The position numbers and the translations under genes are program-made. The notes under the pieces are model-generated. The model did no database searches. It was not told the origin of the DNA and saw only the letters and a program-made list of their open reading frames with translations. Below are positions 7,291-15,624 of a stretch of DNA of 64,000 nt, one piece after another (the first letter of the stretch is position 1; each line of letters opens with the position of its first letter). Source of the stretch: Frondihabitans peucedani (GTDB lineage Bacteria; Actinomycetota; Actinomycetes; Actinomycetales; Microbacteriaceae); NCBI RefSeq assembly GCF_039537585.1, contig NZ_BAABAU010000004.1:372001-436000 (forward strand). Reading direction: 5' to 3'.

Positions 7291-8601
7291 CTACTCCCCC
7301 GCGACCCGCGCCGCCTGGATCGCGGGCACCCGCGTCGCCTGCGACATGAACCGCCGCACGTCGAGGTCGACGATGATGTCGGCGGGCCGGAGCGGCCTGG
7401 TCAGGTAGAGGCCGTCGAGCGAGGTGATCCGCGACAGGGCGACGTAGGTCTGCCCGGCGCTGAACACCCGGGAGCCGAGGTCGACGACTGCCCGGTCGTA
7501 GGTCTTGCCCTGCGACTTGTGGATCGTCACGGCCCAGGCCAGCCGGAGCGGGAACTGCTGGAACTCGGCCACGATGTCCTTCTTCAGCTCTTTCGTGGTG
7601 GCCGAGTAGCTGTAGCGGTACTTCTCCCAGACGGCGGGCTGCACCTCGACCTCCTCGCCCTCGATCTCGACGAAGACGGTGTCGCGGATCTTGGTGACGA
7701 CGCCGACGGACCCGTTGACCCAGCGCTGGTCGGAGTCGTTGCGGAGGAACATCACCTGCGCCCCGGTCTTCAGCTCGAGCGCCTCGTCGGCGGGGAAGGT
7801 GCGGCCGCCGAAGTCGCCGGTGACGTCGGCCTTCGCGGTCTTGGTGCGCCCGGGCAGCCGGTCGAGCTCGACCTTGTTGATGCGCGAGACGGTGTCGTTG
7901 CGGGTGGCGAGCGTGATCGCGCCGCCGTCGGTCGGGAGCGGCCTCGCGCCGGCGGCGTTCAGCGCTCCGGCGATCTCGGCGGTGACCCGCCCGTGCCGCA
8001 CGGCGTTCAGCATCTCTTTGAACGCGGAGTCGCTCTGCCGGTGGATGAAGGCGAGCTCGAGGATGCGGAGCTGAGCTTCGTCCCACACGTGAGCGTCGAA
8101 GAACCACATCGACCGGTAGTGGTCGCTGAAGTACGCGCGCTCCTCGGGGTCGCCCGGCACCGGGGCCAGCTGGTACGGGTCGCCGAAGAGCACGACCTGC
8201 ACCCCGCCGAACGCCTCGTTGCGGCGCTGCCTGGCCTGCCGCAGCGAGCGGTCGATGGCGTCGAGGAGGTCGGCGTTGACCATCGACACCTCGTCGATCA
8301 CGAGAGTGTCGATGGTGTTGAGCAGCTTGCGGAGCTCGCCGTTCTGCTCGATGTCGTGGTCGGCGATGAGCCCGATCGGCAGCCGGAAGAGCGAGTGGAT
8401 CGTCTGGCCGCCGACGTTGAGCGCCGCGACGCCGGTGGGGGCGCAGATGACGATCTGCTTGGATGTGTTCCACGACAGGTGGTTGAGGAGCGTCGACTTG
8501 CCGGTGCCGGCGCGACCGGTGACGAAGATGTGCTCGCGGGTGTTCTCGATGGCGTCGTAGACGGCGGCCTGCTCGTCGGACAGGGAGGGCTGAGGACTCA
8601 C
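7291..8601 (-). CDS. Pif1/RecD2-like superfamily 1B DNA helicase
   Basis: The protein has 436 residues. Walker A is FVTGRAGTGKST near residues 27-38, followed by motif Ia (APTGVAALNVGG), Walker B LVIDEVSMV near 93-101, and motif III (FGDPYQLAPVPG). The C-terminal UvrD-C-2 part has WAVTIHKSQGKTYDR and GQTYVALSRI (motifs V and VI). This is a 5'-to-3' DNA helicase of the Pif1 type, here with no extra accessory domain. The start chosen is GTG 8601 with AAGGGG just upstream; longer upstream reading in the same frame is unrelated. Confidence 0.88.
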   Translation of the reverse strand: MSPQPSLSDEQAAVYDAIENTREHIFVTGRAGTGKSTLLNHLSWNTSKQIVICAPTGVAALNVGGQTIHSLFRLPIGLIADHDIEQNGELRKLLNTIDTLVIDEVSMVNADLLDAIDRSLRQARQRRNEAFGGVQVVLFGDPYQLAPVPGDPEERAYFSDHYRSMWFFDAHVWDEAQLRILELAFIHRQSDSAFKEMLNAVRHGRVTAEIAGALNAAGARPLPTDGGAITLATRNDTVSRINKVELDRLPGRTKTAKADVTGDFGGRTFPADEALELKTGAQVMFLRNDSDQRWVNGSVGVVTKIRDTVFVEIEGEEVEVQPAVWEKYRYSYSATTKELKKDIVAEFQQFPLRLAWAVTIHKSQGKTYDRAVVDLGSRVFSAGQTYVALSRITSLDGLYLTRPLRPADIIVDLDVRRFMSQATRVPAIQAARVAGE

Positions 8602-8721
8602 GCACACCCCTTCCGCAGACGACGAACACGAGCCGATGCACACGACGACTCGATGCCTCCAATCTACCGGGCGTCCGGGCCGTGGCCCTCGAGCGGCGGC
8701 GCCGATCCCTAGGATGGGAGG

Positions 8722-9702
8722 GTGGCAGCGCCTGTGGAGAACACGACGCGGGCCGCCCTGATCTGGGCCGGCCTCGCCGCCGTCGTGATCGCCGGATTCT
8801 TCGTGACCGTCGCGATCCTGAATGCCACCGTCTACAGCGCCCCCGGCTTCGTCCGCGGCTATCTCGACGCCCTCGACCGGGGCGACACCACGAGCGCGCT
8901 CGCGTTCGCCGGCGTCACCCCCGGCCCCGACGACGTCCTGCTGACCGTGTCGGAGGAGGGCAGGATCGACGACGTGCGCATCGCGTCCGACCTGCCCACG
9001 GCCCGAGGCGGCCGCGTCGTCGCCGCCACCTTCACCGCCGACGGCATTCAGCGCCGGGCCTCGTTCGCAGTCACCCGCGACGGCGTGTTCGGGGGCCTGT
9101 TCAGCAGCTGGTCGTTCCAGACGCCGCCGACGGCCTCCATCGAGATCACCCCGTCGCACGACCCCCGGTTCACGGCCAACGGCGTCGACATCCGCGCGAA
9201 GGGCGCCGATCTCGCGGCCCGCTACACCGTCCTCGCGCCCGCGGTCTTCGAGCTCGCCCACGACACGACCTACCTCACGGCGCGGGCCGTGACGTCCGTC
9301 GCGGCCTCGCCGGGTTCCGTCTCGAAGGCCACCGTCGACGTCGAGCCGAAGGCGAGCTTCGTCAGCAAGGTCCGCACCGACGTGACGCGCTACCTCCGCA
9401 CGACCTGTCTTCCACAGCGGGTCCTGCTGCCGTCCGGCTGCCCCTTCGGCCAGCAGGTCGACGATCGACTCACAGGCGAGCCGACCTGGACGATGACCAC
9501 CTACCCGGCCGTCGCGCTCCGCCCCACGGCCACCTCCGGCGTCTGGCTGGTCGCCGACGCCGGCGGCAGGGCGCACCTGAGGGTCGGCGCGCAGTCGCTG
9601 TACGACGGGCACACCTACACGATCGACCAGGCCGTGCCGTTCGACGTCGAGTACCTCGTCACGATCGGCTCCGACAACCGCCTGACGATCACGCCGCGCT
9701 GA
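8722..9702 (+). CDS. Membrane-anchored extracytoplasmic protein of unknown function
   Basis: The protein has 326 residues. One membrane helix at about residues 10-33 is followed by a roughly 290-residue exported part. Repeating beta-rich segments of about 70 residues begin with phrases such as GFVRGYLDALDRGDT and VRGDVTRY-like text; one segment has a Cys pair (TTCLPQRVLLPSGCPF), probably a disulfide. I do not recognise a named domain with confidence. The start is GTG 8722, with TAGGAT directly upstream, so it may be leaderless. It stands alone between divergent and downstream genes. Confidence 0.7.
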   Translation: MAAPVENTTRAALIWAGLAAVVIAGFFVTVAILNATVYSAPGFVRGYLDALDRGDTTSALAFAGVTPGPDDVLLTVSEEGRIDDVRIASDLPTARGGRVVAATFTADGIQRRASFAVTRDGVFGGLFSSWSFQTPPTASIEITPSHDPRFTANGVDIRAKGADLAARYTVLAPAVFELAHDTTYLTARAVTSVAASPGSVSKATVDVEPKASFVSKVRTDVTRYLRTTCLPQRVLLPSGCPFGQQVDDRLTGEPTWTMTTYPAVALRPTATSGVWLVADAGGRAHLRVGAQSLYDGHTYTIDQAVPFDVEYLVTIGSDNRLTITPR

Positions 9703-9805
9703 GCGTCGCGGCGCGCAGCAGCGGCACGCAGCAGCGCCGAGCACCAGCATCGAGCACCGGCCGCCCTGCCATACTGACGGTCCCGACAGCCGAGGAGCGA
9801 CCGAC

Positions 9806-10885
9806 GTGACGAGCCCGAAGAGCCCTGCCACGCTCCTCGACGTGGCCGAGCGTGCCGGGGTGAGCCTGAAGACCGCCTCGCGCGCCGTCAACGGGGAGCC
9901 GCACGTCGCCGAGGCCACGCGCCAGCGCGTCGCTCAGGCCGCCCTCGACCTCGGATTCCAACTCAACAGCATGGCGTCGCTCCTGAAGCGCGGCATCCGC
10001 TCCAGCTTCATCGGCCTCGTGACCGGCGACCTGGCCAACCCGTTCTACTCGTCACTCGCGAAGGGGGTCGAGCGGGAGCTCCGTTCCGAGGGCCTGCAGC
10101 TCGTCGTGTCGTCCACCGACGAGAACGGCGAGCGCGAGCGCCTGCTGGTCGACGAGATGGTGGCCCGGCAGGTCCGCGCGCTGATCGTCGTGACGACGCA
10201 GGAGTCGAACGAGTCCCTCGCGAGGGCGCAGGATCGCGGGATCCCCGTGGTCTTCGTCGACCGCCCGGCCGCGGGCCTCACGGCCGACAGCGTCGTCCTC
10301 GACAACCGCGCGGGCGCCCGTCTGGCGACCGAGCACCTCCTCGCGGCCGGCCACCGCCGCATCGGCTTCATCGGCGACTTCTCGCGCCTGCCCACGCACC
10401 TGCAGCGCCTCGACGGCTACCTCGACGCGCTGGCGGGAGCCGCCGAGCAAGCAGACACGGCCCGGGGAGCGGGAGCGCAGGATCCGCGGGAACTCGTCCG
10501 CGAAGACCTCCACGACGCCGCCGGAGCCCGCGGAGCCGCCCTCGAGCTCCTCGCCCTCCCCGATCCGCCGACCGCCCTGTTCACCAGCAACAACCGCGTC
10601 ACCATCGGAGCGTTGACCGCCTTCCGCGAGCTCCCGTCGGCTCCCGCCCTCGTCGGGTTCGACGACTTCGACCTGGCGGACGTCCTCGGCGTGACCGTCG
10701 TCTCGCACGACCCCGTCGAGATGGGCGCGCGTGCGGCACGGCTGGCACTCGAGACACTCGAGAACCGGCAGCCGAGCGGCGAGGGCGTGATCCTGCCGGT
10801 GCGTCTCGTCGAGCGCGGGTCGGGCGAGGCCGCACCCGGGGTCGACTGGCGGCAGGGTCCGCGGGCGACAGCGACCGCATCATGA
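9806..10885 (+). CDS. LacI-family transcriptional regulator
   Basis: The protein has 359 residues. An N-terminal helix-turn-helix (TLLDVAERAGVSLKTASRAV) and hinge helix are followed by a periplasmic-binding-protein-like effector domain from about residue 65 (FIGLVTGDLANPFYSSLAKG). The GTG start follows GAGGAG. The effector is not predictable from sequence. It has no sugar transport or hydrolase gene beside it, which is unusual because LacI regulators often sit with targets. One possible distant target in the window is the GH92 gene, whose promoter carries a LacI-type operator at 23984. Confidence 0.9.
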   Translation: MTSPKSPATLLDVAERAGVSLKTASRAVNGEPHVAEATRQRVAQAALDLGFQLNSMASLLKRGIRSSFIGLVTGDLANPFYSSLAKGVERELRSEGLQLVVSSTDENGERERLLVDEMVARQVRALIVVTTQESNESLARAQDRGIPVVFVDRPAAGLTADSVVLDNRAGARLATEHLLAAGHRRIGFIGDFSRLPTHLQRLDGYLDALAGAAEQADTARGAGAQDPRELVREDLHDAAGARGAALELLALPDPPTALFTSNNRVTIGALTAFRELPSAPALVGFDDFDLADVLGVTVVSHDPVEMGARAARLALETLENRQPSGEGVILPVRLVERGSGEAAPGVDWRQGPRATATAS

Positions 10886-10902
10886 GCAGTGTCAGGCGCA
10901 TA

Positions 10903-10916
10903 GGGCACTTGTGCCC
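10903..10916. promoter_or_regulatory. Inverted repeat GGGCACTTGTGCCC, copy 1
   Basis: Six-base arms (GGGCAC and GTGCCC) flank TT. It lies 45 bp before the ABC transporter start at 10961. The identical 14-mer is found at 24087-24100, before another membrane-protein gene. It could be a shared operator; no function is proven. Confidence 0.5.
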
Positions 10917-10960
10917 ACGGGCCTTCTGGGCGGCATCGGGCCGCTAGTAGGGTCGGGGCC

Positions 10961-11896
10961 ATGGATCACCGGCAGACCGAACCAATCGTCCGCATCCAGG
11001 ACTTCCGCATGGACTTCGGGCGGACGACCGTCATCCACGACCTCTCGTTCGAGATCCGCGCGGGCGAGACCTTCGGGTTCCTCGGCTCGAACGGATCGGG
11101 CAAGACCACCACGATCCGGGCGCTCCTCGGCATCTACGAGCCGACCGCGGGCATCCTGCACATCGACGGTCGGCCGTTCAGCCCGGAGCGCGGCAGCCGC
11201 CTCGGCTACCTGCCCGAGGAGCGCGGCCTCTACAAGAAGGAGTCCGTCATCGACGTGATGACCTACTTCGGCCGCCTCAAGGGGCTCGGAAAGCAGGATG
11301 CTCGGGCCTGGTCGCTCGCCTACCTCGAGCGCGTCTCCCTCGCCGAGAAGGCCGCCGTGCGACTCGACAAGCTCTCCGGCGGGCAGCAGCAGAAGGTGCA
11401 GCTCGGCGTCACGATCATGAACCAGCCCGAGCTCCTCATCCTCGACGAGCCCACCAAGGGCTTCGACCCCGTCAACCGCCGCCTGCTGATGGACATCATC
11501 GAGGAGCAGAAGCGGGCCGGCGCGACCGTGCTGATGGTCACGCACCAGATGGAGGAGGTCGAGCGGCTCTGCGACCGCGTGATCCTGCTCAAGAACGGGC
11601 GGTCGGAGGCGTACGGGACGATTCCCGAGGTCCAGGACCAGTTCGGCGGGACCACGATCCGCCTGCGGTACTCGGGTGAGGTACCCGACTCGCCGCACTA
11701 CCGGGTGACAACGCGCGAGCGGAACTACGCCGAGCTGGACGTCGTCGAGGCGGTCGACGAGGCCGTGATCCTGCGCGATCTCGTCGAGAGCGGGGTGCAG
11801 GTGCGCGGGTTCGAGACGAGCAAGCTGAGCCTCGACGAGATCTTCCTGCGGGTGTACGGCGACGAGAACGCGGCGATCGAAGGGGAGGCCGCCTGA
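10961..11896 (+). CDS. ABC transporter ATP-binding protein (NatA-like, DUF4162 C-terminus)
   Basis: The protein has 311 residues. It has Walker A GSNGSGKTT near 44, signature LSGGQQQKVQ near 140, Walker B LLILDEPTKGFDP, and the switch His in VTHQMEEVERL. The last 80 residues form a DUF4162-type regulatory tail. Together with the permease at 11896 it forms a two-gene exporter of the NatAB/ABC-2 type, which can move sodium, drugs or peptides. The next gene overlaps by 1 bp (TGATG), implying translational coupling. A CTAGTAG box near 10948 may be the -10 element. Confidence 0.92.
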   Translation: MDHRQTEPIVRIQDFRMDFGRTTVIHDLSFEIRAGETFGFLGSNGSGKTTTIRALLGIYEPTAGILHIDGRPFSPERGSRLGYLPEERGLYKKESVIDVMTYFGRLKGLGKQDARAWSLAYLERVSLAEKAAVRLDKLSGGQQQKVQLGVTIMNQPELLILDEPTKGFDPVNRRLLMDIIEEQKRAGATVLMVTHQMEEVERLCDRVILLKNGRSEAYGTIPEVQDQFGGTTIRLRYSGEVPDSPHYRVTTRERNYAELDVVEAVDEAVILRDLVESGVQVRGFETSKLSLDEIFLRVYGDENAAIEGEAA

Positions 11897-13140
11897 TGGC
11901 CCGGTACAACCTCGGCACCGTCATCTCGTTCGAGGTGACCCGCACCCTGACCAAGCGGCGGTTCTGGATCGCGACCCTGATCGTGCCGGTCATCATCGGG
12001 ATCGTCGTCGCGTTGATCGTGGTCGCGAACTCGTCGACCGACTCGACCGTGCAGTCGCAGAAGGACCAGAAGTTCACCTTCTCGTACACCGACGCGTCGG
12101 GAGTCATCGACCCCGCCATCGTGAAGGCCGCCGGAGGGACGAAGGCGAGCTCGGGGTCTGCCGCGATCGCCGCAGTGAAGCGCGGGAGCCTCGACGCCTA
12201 CTTCGCCTACCCCGCGAACCCGGCCAAGGAGCAGACCAGGGTCTACGGCGTCGACACCGGGATCTTCGACAACGGCAAGTACTCGTCGGTCGCGACACAG
12301 CTCCTGACCTCGAGCGCCGAGGCCAAGGTGGGCGACGCGCGGCTGTCGACGCTCGTGCGCGGCGACGTGCCCGTCACGGCCGTGGCCTACGACGGCTCGG
12401 GGAACGTCGCGGGCGGGATCGGGAGCGTGATCCCGCCGCTGCTGTTCCTGGCGATCTTCTACGTCGTGATCCTGCTGCTCGGCAATCAGATGCTGACCTC
12501 GACACTGGAGGAGAAGGAGAACCGGGTCACCGAGATGATCCTGACGACGCTGAACCCGACGACGCTGATCGTCGGGAAGGTGGTGTCGCTGTTCATCGTG
12601 GGGATCGTGCAGATGCTCGTGTTCGCGCTGCCGGTGGTGGTCGGCTACCTCTTCTTCAGGACGTCGCTGAACCTGCCGGAGCTCGACCTCGCGAACCTGC
12701 ACGTCGACCCGTGGCAGATGATCGTCGGAGCGCTGCTGCTGATCGGCGGCTTCACCCTGTTCACCGGCACGCTCGTCGCCGTCGGAGCGATCATGCCGAC
12801 CGCGAAAGAGGCCGGGCAGATCTTCGGCGTCATGATGGCGCTGATCTTCGTGCCGTTCTACGCGGTGACGCTGATCGTGTCCGACCCGCACTCGCTCATC
12901 GTGCAGGTGTTCACGTGGTTCCCGTACTCGGCGCCCGTGACCGCGCTGCTGCGGAACGGGTTCTCGTCGCTGTCGCCGGGCGAGGCGATCGGCGTGATCG
13001 TGGAGCAGTTCGTGCTCGGATTCGTGGTGCTGCGGGTGGCGGTGCGGCTGTTCCGGTTCGGGTCGATCGAGTACTCGAAGAAGGTGTCGCTGAGCGCCGC
13101 GCTGCCGTCGCGGCGGCGCGAGGCGTCGCGGGCGGCGTAG
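11896..13140 (+). CDS. ABC-2 type permease (NatB-like)
   Basis: The protein has 414 residues. One helix near residues 20-42 is followed by a roughly 130-residue extracytoplasmic domain and then five or six helices from about residue 175. The segment NQMLTSTLEEKENRVTEMIL is the characteristic ABC-2/NatB cytoplasmic motif, and FFRTSLN and PTAKEAGQIFGVMM follow in the usual places. It pairs with the ATPase encoded just upstream. The substrate is unknown. The 3' side carries two tandem palindromic repeats before the convergent phosphatase gene. Confidence 0.9.
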   Translation: MARYNLGTVISFEVTRTLTKRRFWIATLIVPVIIGIVVALIVVANSSTDSTVQSQKDQKFTFSYTDASGVIDPAIVKAAGGTKASSGSAAIAAVKRGSLDAYFAYPANPAKEQTRVYGVDTGIFDNGKYSSVATQLLTSSAEAKVGDARLSTLVRGDVPVTAVAYDGSGNVAGGIGSVIPPLLFLAIFYVVILLLGNQMLTSTLEEKENRVTEMILTTLNPTTLIVGKVVSLFIVGIVQMLVFALPVVVGYLFFRTSLNLPELDLANLHVDPWQMIVGALLLIGGFTLFTGTLVAVGAIMPTAKEAGQIFGVMMALIFVPFYAVTLIVSDPHSLIVQVFTWFPYSAPVTALLRNGFSSLSPGEAIGVIVEQFVLGFVVLRVAVRLFRFGSIEYSKKVSLSAALPSRRREASRAA

Positions 13141-13166
13141 GTCTGCGGGGCTGCGCTCCGTCGCGC

Positions 13167-13252
13167 GTCGGCAATTCAGGATGGAGGCCGTGGCGCGGGG
13201 CGCGCAGCGCCTCGCGCCGCCGCCCGCGGTGCTTGCATCCTGAATTACCGAC
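13167..13252. repeat. Palindromic repeat element, copy 4
   Basis: The left arm is GTCGGCAATTCAGGATGGAG. The right arm ends GCATCCTGAATTACCGAC, with two point differences from perfect pairing. It is followed by GCAGCAGCGCGC, as is copy 5. It lies in the convergent gap between the ABC permease and the phosphatase gene. Confidence 0.88.
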
Positions 13253-13306
13253 GCAGCAGCGCGCGGCCGAGGTAGCGGCGGGCAGCGCGCCGGGCACAGC
13301 CCAAGC

Positions 13307-13393
13307 GTCGGCAACTCAGGATGCAGGCCGCGGCGCGGGGCGCGAAGCGCCTCCGCGCCGCGGCCCGGCGTGCTTGCATCCTGAATTGCCGAC
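13307..13393. repeat. Palindromic repeat element, copy 5
   Basis: The left arm is GTCGGCAACTCAGGATGCAG; the right arm ends TGCATCCTGAATTGCCGAC. Its interior (GGCGCGGGGCGCG and following) is nearly identical to copy 4, and both are followed by GCAGCAGCGCGC. Copies 4 and 5 therefore look like a tandem duplication of about 140 bp. Confidence 0.9.
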
Positions 13394-13414
13394 GCAGCAG
13401 CGCGCCAGCGCCGC

Positions 13415-15064
13415 CTACGGCAGGTAGTACGTCGGGTTCGGCAGCTTCACGGCCCGGCCGGCGTGGCCGCCGATCAGGTCGCTGAACTGGTCGCCGTAGT
13501 TCGCCACGATGTCGTAGTGACCGCCGGCGGCGGACTCGACGTGCGCCCGGGTCTGCGACTTGTACTCGATCGTGGTGCACTTCGCCGTGGCGCAGGTCAC
13601 GTACGACGGCTTCTGCGAGGCGCCGACGCCGGTCCACTTCGTGTAGTAGTTCGCCGGTGTGAACCCGGTGTAGCCGACCTTGGCGAGGTTGCCGAGCGTC
13701 GCGGCCTTCTGGTCGTCGTTCCGCCCGGTGAGCCCGATGAGCGTGCAGCCGGCCTTCTGCGCGACGGCGGCCAGGGTGGTCATCGAGGGCGTGGCGGGGA
13801 ACCGCTCGTCCTGGACCCAGACGTCCTGCTCGGCGGGGTCGAACGTGAAGTGCATGTCGGCCACCTCCATGTCGTAGGTCCAGAGGGTGGTGTCGTCGGC
13901 GTCGATCACGATGGCGGGGTTCTGGTGCCGCTTCGAGGCGACGTAGCACTCGCCGGCCACGCGGTAGGCCTCCTTCGAGACGATCGACTTCATCTCGGAG
14001 ATGTACGGCGAGGAGGTCTTCGACGCGATGCCGGTGCCGGGGTCGCCGTAGTAGGTGGCGATCGTCTTCTTGACGCTGTCGATGTTGGGGATGCCCTCAC
14101 CCGACTGGGTCGCGCCCGAGGATCCGTCCGCCTTCATGATGAAGTGCGTGCGCGGCGCGAGGCGCGGCTCGGAGACGCCGGGGAGGTCGGCCGACGGCAG
14201 GTAGTACGTCGGGTTAGGCAGCTTCAGGATGCGGTCGGCGTAGCCGCCCTGCAGGTCGGACCACTGGTCGCCCACGTTCAGCGTGATGTCGTACCCGAGG
14301 CTCTCGATGTGCTTGCGGGTGAGCGCCTTGTACTCGACGGTCGTGCAGGATGCGGCGGCGCACGTCACGTAGGACGGCTGCTGCGAGGCTCCCTTGCCGG
14401 TCCACTTCGTGTAGAAGCGGTCGGCCGTGAAGGCGTCGCCGTAGCCGACCTTCCGGAGGTTGCCGAGGGTGGCGGCCTTCTGGTCGTCGTTGCGCCCGGT
14501 GAGTCCGAAGATCGTGAATCCCATGGCCTTAGCCTGGGCGACCAGCGACACGATGGCGGGTGTGGCCGGGAAGCGCTGGTCTTGCACCCAGACGTCCTGC
14601 TCGGCCGGATCGAAGGTGAAGTGCATGTCGGCCACCTCCATGTCGTACGTCATGAGGGTGGTGTCGTCGGCGTCGAACACGATGGCCGGCTTCTTGTGCT
14701 GGTTGATCGCGGTGCGGTAGATCGAGGTCAGCGACCGCGACTGCTGCGCGACGATGCGCGTCATCTCGCTGATGTACGGCGACGACGTCTTCGACGCGAT
14801 GCCGGTCCCGGGGTCGCCGTAGTAGGTGGCGATCGTCTTCTTGACGCTGTCGATGTTGGGGATGCCCTCGCCGCCCTGGGTGGCACCGCTCGAGCCGTCG
14901 GGGGCCATCGTGAACTGCGTCCGGGGCTGGAGCAGCTGCCCGTTGCTGCCGCGCCCGGGGTTGACCGGGCTGGCCGCCTGCGCGGAGGACGCACCGAACA
15001 GGGTCGCCCCCAGGGTCAGTGCCAGGGCTGCGGCGATCGTCGTCGTCGACTTTCGGATTCTCAT
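13415..15064 (-). CDS. Secreted HAD-family acid phosphatase with two tandem catalytic domains
   Basis: The protein has 549 residues. A Sec signal peptide (MRIRKS, hydrophobic core, SSAQA-A near residue 30) precedes two class-B-type HAD acid phosphatase domains of about 250 residues each. Both keep the nucleophile motif DADDTTL (near residues 128 and 387), the GLTGRNDDQKAATLGN motif and the GDQ(W/F)SDL motif, so both may be active. DNA of the two halves is almost identical over long runs, for example around 13985-14105 and 14765-14880. Single-domain proteins are usual in the family. It probably releases phosphate from organic esters outside the cell. Confidence 0.88.
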   Translation of the reverse strand: MRIRKSTTTIAAALALTLGATLFGASSAQAASPVNPGRGSNGQLLQPRTQFTMAPDGSSGATQGGEGIPNIDSVKKTIATYYGDPGTGIASKTSSPYISEMTRIVAQQSRSLTSIYRTAINQHKKPAIVFDADDTTLMTYDMEVADMHFTFDPAEQDVWVQDQRFPATPAIVSLVAQAKAMGFTIFGLTGRNDDQKAATLGNLRKVGYGDAFTADRFYTKWTGKGASQQPSYVTCAAASCTTVEYKALTRKHIESLGYDITLNVGDQWSDLQGGYADRILKLPNPTYYLPSADLPGVSEPRLAPRTHFIMKADGSSGATQSGEGIPNIDSVKKTIATYYGDPGTGIASKTSSPYISEMKSIVSKEAYRVAGECYVASKRHQNPAIVIDADDTTLWTYDMEVADMHFTFDPAEQDVWVQDERFPATPSMTTLAAVAQKAGCTLIGLTGRNDDQKAATLGNLAKVGYTGFTPANYYTKWTGVGASQKPSYVTCATAKCTTIEYKSQTRAHVESAAGGHYDIVANYGDQFSDLIGGHAGRAVKLPNPTYYLP

Positions 15065-15174
15065 GGTTCACCCGTCTGTGGAGAGGTCGTCTACCCCCTT
15101 CTGAGGGGTCTCCCAGCAGAGTACCCAGTGAGTTCCGTGCCGGGCGCGAGCCTCTCCAAAGGTTTACGTGGTCG

Positions 15175-15591
15175 TCACACGCGCCGGTAGGTCGTCTCGA
15201 TCACGTAGTCCTTCGCCGGGCCCGCCGCCTCCCAGCGCATCGTCCACCCCGAGGGCGCAGGATCGAGCCGCCCCCGGTACACGTCCGGCGCGCAGTCGTG
15301 CACGAGCGGCGCCCCGACGGCCCAGGGGTGGAAGCCGCGGCCGTCCGCGAAGTCGACCGTCCACGACCGGGCGTCATCGAGCCTCAGGACGCGGTGGGCC
15401 TCGACCGGCACCTCGCCGTCGGGCAGCCGGAGCACGCCCTGCTCCGACCAGGCGATGGCCGCCTCGCCCGTGCGGCTGAACACGGCCGACCCCGTCGCGG
15501 TGAGGCGTGATCCTGCGCGGCGGTCGTCGACGATCCGCTCGAACGCCCAGCGCCCGACGAGGTCGGGAGGCAGGAACAGGGCGTCGGGCAC
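15175..15591 (-). CDS. DUF6314 family protein
   Basis: The protein has 138 residues, with no signal and no membrane helix. It begins LVGRWAFERIVDDRRAGSRL and contains SEQGVLRLPDGEVPVEAHRV and LVHDCAPDVYRGRL. These match DUF6314, a small beta-barrel-like family of unknown function common in Actinobacteria. It may form a transcription unit with the gene 33 bp upstream that ends at 15625. The family suggests no enzymatic role that I can support. Confidence 0.75.
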   Translation of the reverse strand: MPDALFLPPDLVGRWAFERIVDDRRAGSRLTATGSAVFSRTGEAAIAWSEQGVLRLPDGEVPVEAHRVLRLDDARSWTVDFADGRGFHPWAVGAPLVHDCAPDVYRGRLDPAPSGWTMRWEAAGPAKDYVIETTYRRV

Positions 15592-15624
15592 GCCCCCATC
15601 CTGCCCTCCCGAACCGAGCGGCCC

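Noticed and set aside
13167-13393. Two repeats in a row, considered as a short CRISPR array
   Set aside because: Each repeat is itself a long palindrome of about 86 bp with one intervening segment of 54 bp; there are no short regular spacers and no cas genes.
186-13393. Insertion sequences or remnants of transposons at the palindromes
   Set aside because: No transposase, no consistent target duplication and no internal gene; a non-autonomous element remains possible but an IS call is not supported.
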